Of a DNA stretch of 6,405 nt, positions 5,119 to 6,405 are shown piece by piece. Position numbers and translations under genes: made by a program. The notes beneath the pieces were generated by a model, which was not told where the DNA came from, ran no database searches, and worked only from the letters and a program-made list of their open reading frames with translations. How positions within the stretch are numbered: position 1 is the stretch's first letter; the number at the start of each line of letters is the position of its first letter. The stretch is from DATLZB01 sp035574175. Its GTDB lineage: Bacteria; Pseudomonadota; Alphaproteobacteria; Rhizobiales; Hyphomicrobiaceae. The stretch lies in the NCBI GenBank assembly GCA_035574175.1, contig DATLZB010000035.1:1-6405 (forward strand), given 5' to 3'.

Positions 5119-6405
5119 CTAGGAGTGGGCACCTTGGCCGATCTGCTGGCGCTTGCGCCCCTTGTGCTGAGCCCAGGCGGTGGCCCCGAACGACAGCGCC
5201 ATGAGGATCAGCACGGCGACGGCGGCCGGCCGCTCGAGGATGTAGGCCGGGTCGCCGCCGCTGATCTGGTAGGTGTTGATCGCGTTGTTTTCGAGCAGGC
5301 GGCCGAGCAGCAGGCCGACGACCGTTGCGGCCACGGGGTATTCGTAGCGGACCATGGCCCAGCCGATGATCGAGAACACGAACAGCGTGATGGGGCCGGA
5401 AACGTTGCCGTCCACCGCGTAAGAGCCGAAGGTGGCAACCACCAGCACGGCCGGAACCAGCAGGCGCATGGGCACGCGCACGATGTAAGCGGCCAGCATG
5501 CAGAAGGCGATGCCGACCGGGAACAGCAGGATCGACTGGGCCAGCTCGGAGAACAGGATGGCATAGACGATGTGGCGTTGATCGGAGATGAACTGCGGAC
5601 CGCCCACCACGTTGTGCATGGCGAAGGCAGCGAGCATGATGGCGGTGGCGCTGCCGCCTGGAATACCGAGCGCGAACAGCGTCGCCATCGAGCCGCCTTC
5701 GGCGCTCGAATTTGCCGACTCGGAGGCGACCACGCCCTTGACATTGCCCTTGCCGAAGGTCTCCGGATCCGGCGAGGTGCGCTTGGCCTCGGCGTAGGCG
5801 AGCAGGTTGGCGATCGATGCGCCGACCCCCGGTACCGCGCCGATGACGATGCCGATCACGGAGCCGCGCAGTATGACGGCGGGATAGCGCAGCGACATGC
5901 GCACCCCGCTGATGATCCTTTTCAGGCTGATTTGCCGGGCGGCCTCGTTCTCGACGAGGTAAGGCGTGTTGACCAGCATGAAGAGCTGGCTCGCAGCCAA
6001 GAGCCCCATCATCGCCGGCACAACCGAGATGCCGTCGAGCAGCCAGGGAATGCCCATGGTGCCGCGGATGAAACCGGCCGTGTTCATGCCGACGGTGCCA
6101 AGCAGCACCCCGAAAGTGCCGGCAAGCAGGCCGCGCGCCATGCTGTCGCCGGTAAGCGATCCGATCAGCATCATGCCCCAGATGGCGACCACCAACATCT
6201 CGAGCGGCCCCATCTTGAGCACGATCTCTGCCATCGGCACGATGGTCAGAAAGAGCAGGATGTAACTCAGCAGGACGCCGATGACGGAGGCCGAGAGACC
6301 CGCACCGAGGGCCTCGTTGTGCATGCCCTTGCGCGCCATCGGATAGCCGTCGAAGGTGGTGGCGACGGCCGCCGTCGTGCCGGGGATGTTGATGAGCACG
6401 GCGGG
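5119..6405 (-). CDS. tctA: Tripartite tricarboxylate transporter permease, TctA family, 5' end cut by window
   Basis: Large membrane subunit of a TTT-type secondary transporter. With the small membrane protein TctB and a periplasmic binding protein TctC, it imports carboxylates such as citrate or related acids using an ion gradient. The frame is open to the window edge, so this is the C-terminal 428 residues of a protein usually near 500. The GTG at 6399 is internal, not a start. Numbering from the edge, LINIPGTTAAVATTFDGYPM (4-23) is the conserved first signature. GAVPGVGASIANLLAYAEAK (189-208), the SESANSSAEGG loop (228-238) and ALGIPGGSATAIMLAAFAMH (245-264) form the second, which mirrors the first as expected from the family's internal duplication. 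Many hydrophobic spans are evident (about 36-58, 66-85, 91-108, 124-146, 176-195, 281-308, 314-328, 336-352, 356-369, 393-411). A short basic tail (HKGRKRQQ) ends it. No break is seen. Substrate cannot be told. Its stop at 5119 closes this locus before the intergenic gap. Confidence 0.93.
   Translation of the reverse strand, partial: PAVLINIPGTTAAVATTFDGYPMARKGMHNEALGAGLSASVIGVLLSYILLFLTIVPMAEIVLKMGPLEMLVVAIWGMMLIGSLTGDSMARGLLAGTFGVLLGTVGMNTAGFIRGTMGIPWLLDGISVVPAMMGLLAASQLFMLVNTPYLVENEAARQISLKRIISGVRMSLRYPAVILRGSVIGIVIGAVPGVGASIANLLAYAEAKRTSPDPETFGKGNVKGVVASESANSSAEGGSMATLFALGIPGGSATAIMLAAFAMHNVVGGPQFISDQRHIVYAILFSELAQSILLFPVGIAFCMLAAYIVRVPMRLLVPAVLVVATFGSYAVDGNVSGPITLFVFSIIGWAMVRYEYPVAATVVGLLLGRLLENNAINTYQISGGDPAYILERPAAVAVLILMALSFGATAWAQHKGRKRQQIGQGAHS

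Noticed and set aside
5208..5744. A 178-codon minus-strand frame inside the transporter gene.
   Set aside because: It is a shifted-frame shadow rich in Ser, Cys, Arg and Pro. The TctA frame is continuous and carries the family signatures.

Overview
The window is GC-rich, and every gene I can support lies on the minus strand. Codon usage and protein style suggest an alphaproteobacterium, probably of the Rhizobiales/Hyphomicrobiales type. I cannot name the genus from sequence alone. Because everything is on the minus strand, transcription runs from high to low coordinates.

Right part (5119-6405): the C-terminal three quarters of a TctA-type large membrane subunit of a tripartite tricarboxylate transporter. 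It is cut by the window edge. Its TctB and TctC partners, if present, should lie upstream beyond position 6405.

Middle (about 3863-5118): an intergenic stretch of about 440 bases that may hold one weak 62-codon reading frame, then a class I SAM-dependent methyltransferase (3928-4680). After it comes a short, strikingly AT-rich spacer (3863-3927). The methyltransferase is visibly less GC-rich than its neighbours. It may be an acquired gene sitting between the transporter locus and the phage-like module.

Left part (1-3862): a head-packaging module of HK97-like tailed-phage type, in the order small terminase subunit (TerS), large terminase subunit (TerL), portal, prohead protease (cut by the window edge). 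Gene order, the compact layout and the portal and terminase sequence style match the head genes of alphaproteobacterial gene transfer agents (GTAs), as in the Rhodobacter capsulatus g1-g4 order. A related prophage cannot be excluded, because no integrase, lysis or tail gene is visible. TerS would select DNA, TerL would cut and pump it, the portal is the entry ring, and the protease matures the capsid. A sigma70-like promoter with a perfect TTGACA box lies just upstream of TerS, within and beside the AT-rich spacer, and is flanked by an inverted repeat.

I saw no CRISPR array, insertion sequence, tRNA or rRNA. The points most worth a second look are the TerS protein with a clear N-terminal helix-turn-helix in a GTA-like setting, the AT-rich control region in front of it, and the uncertain TerS/TerL overlap. 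I found no convincing sign of a wholly new system.
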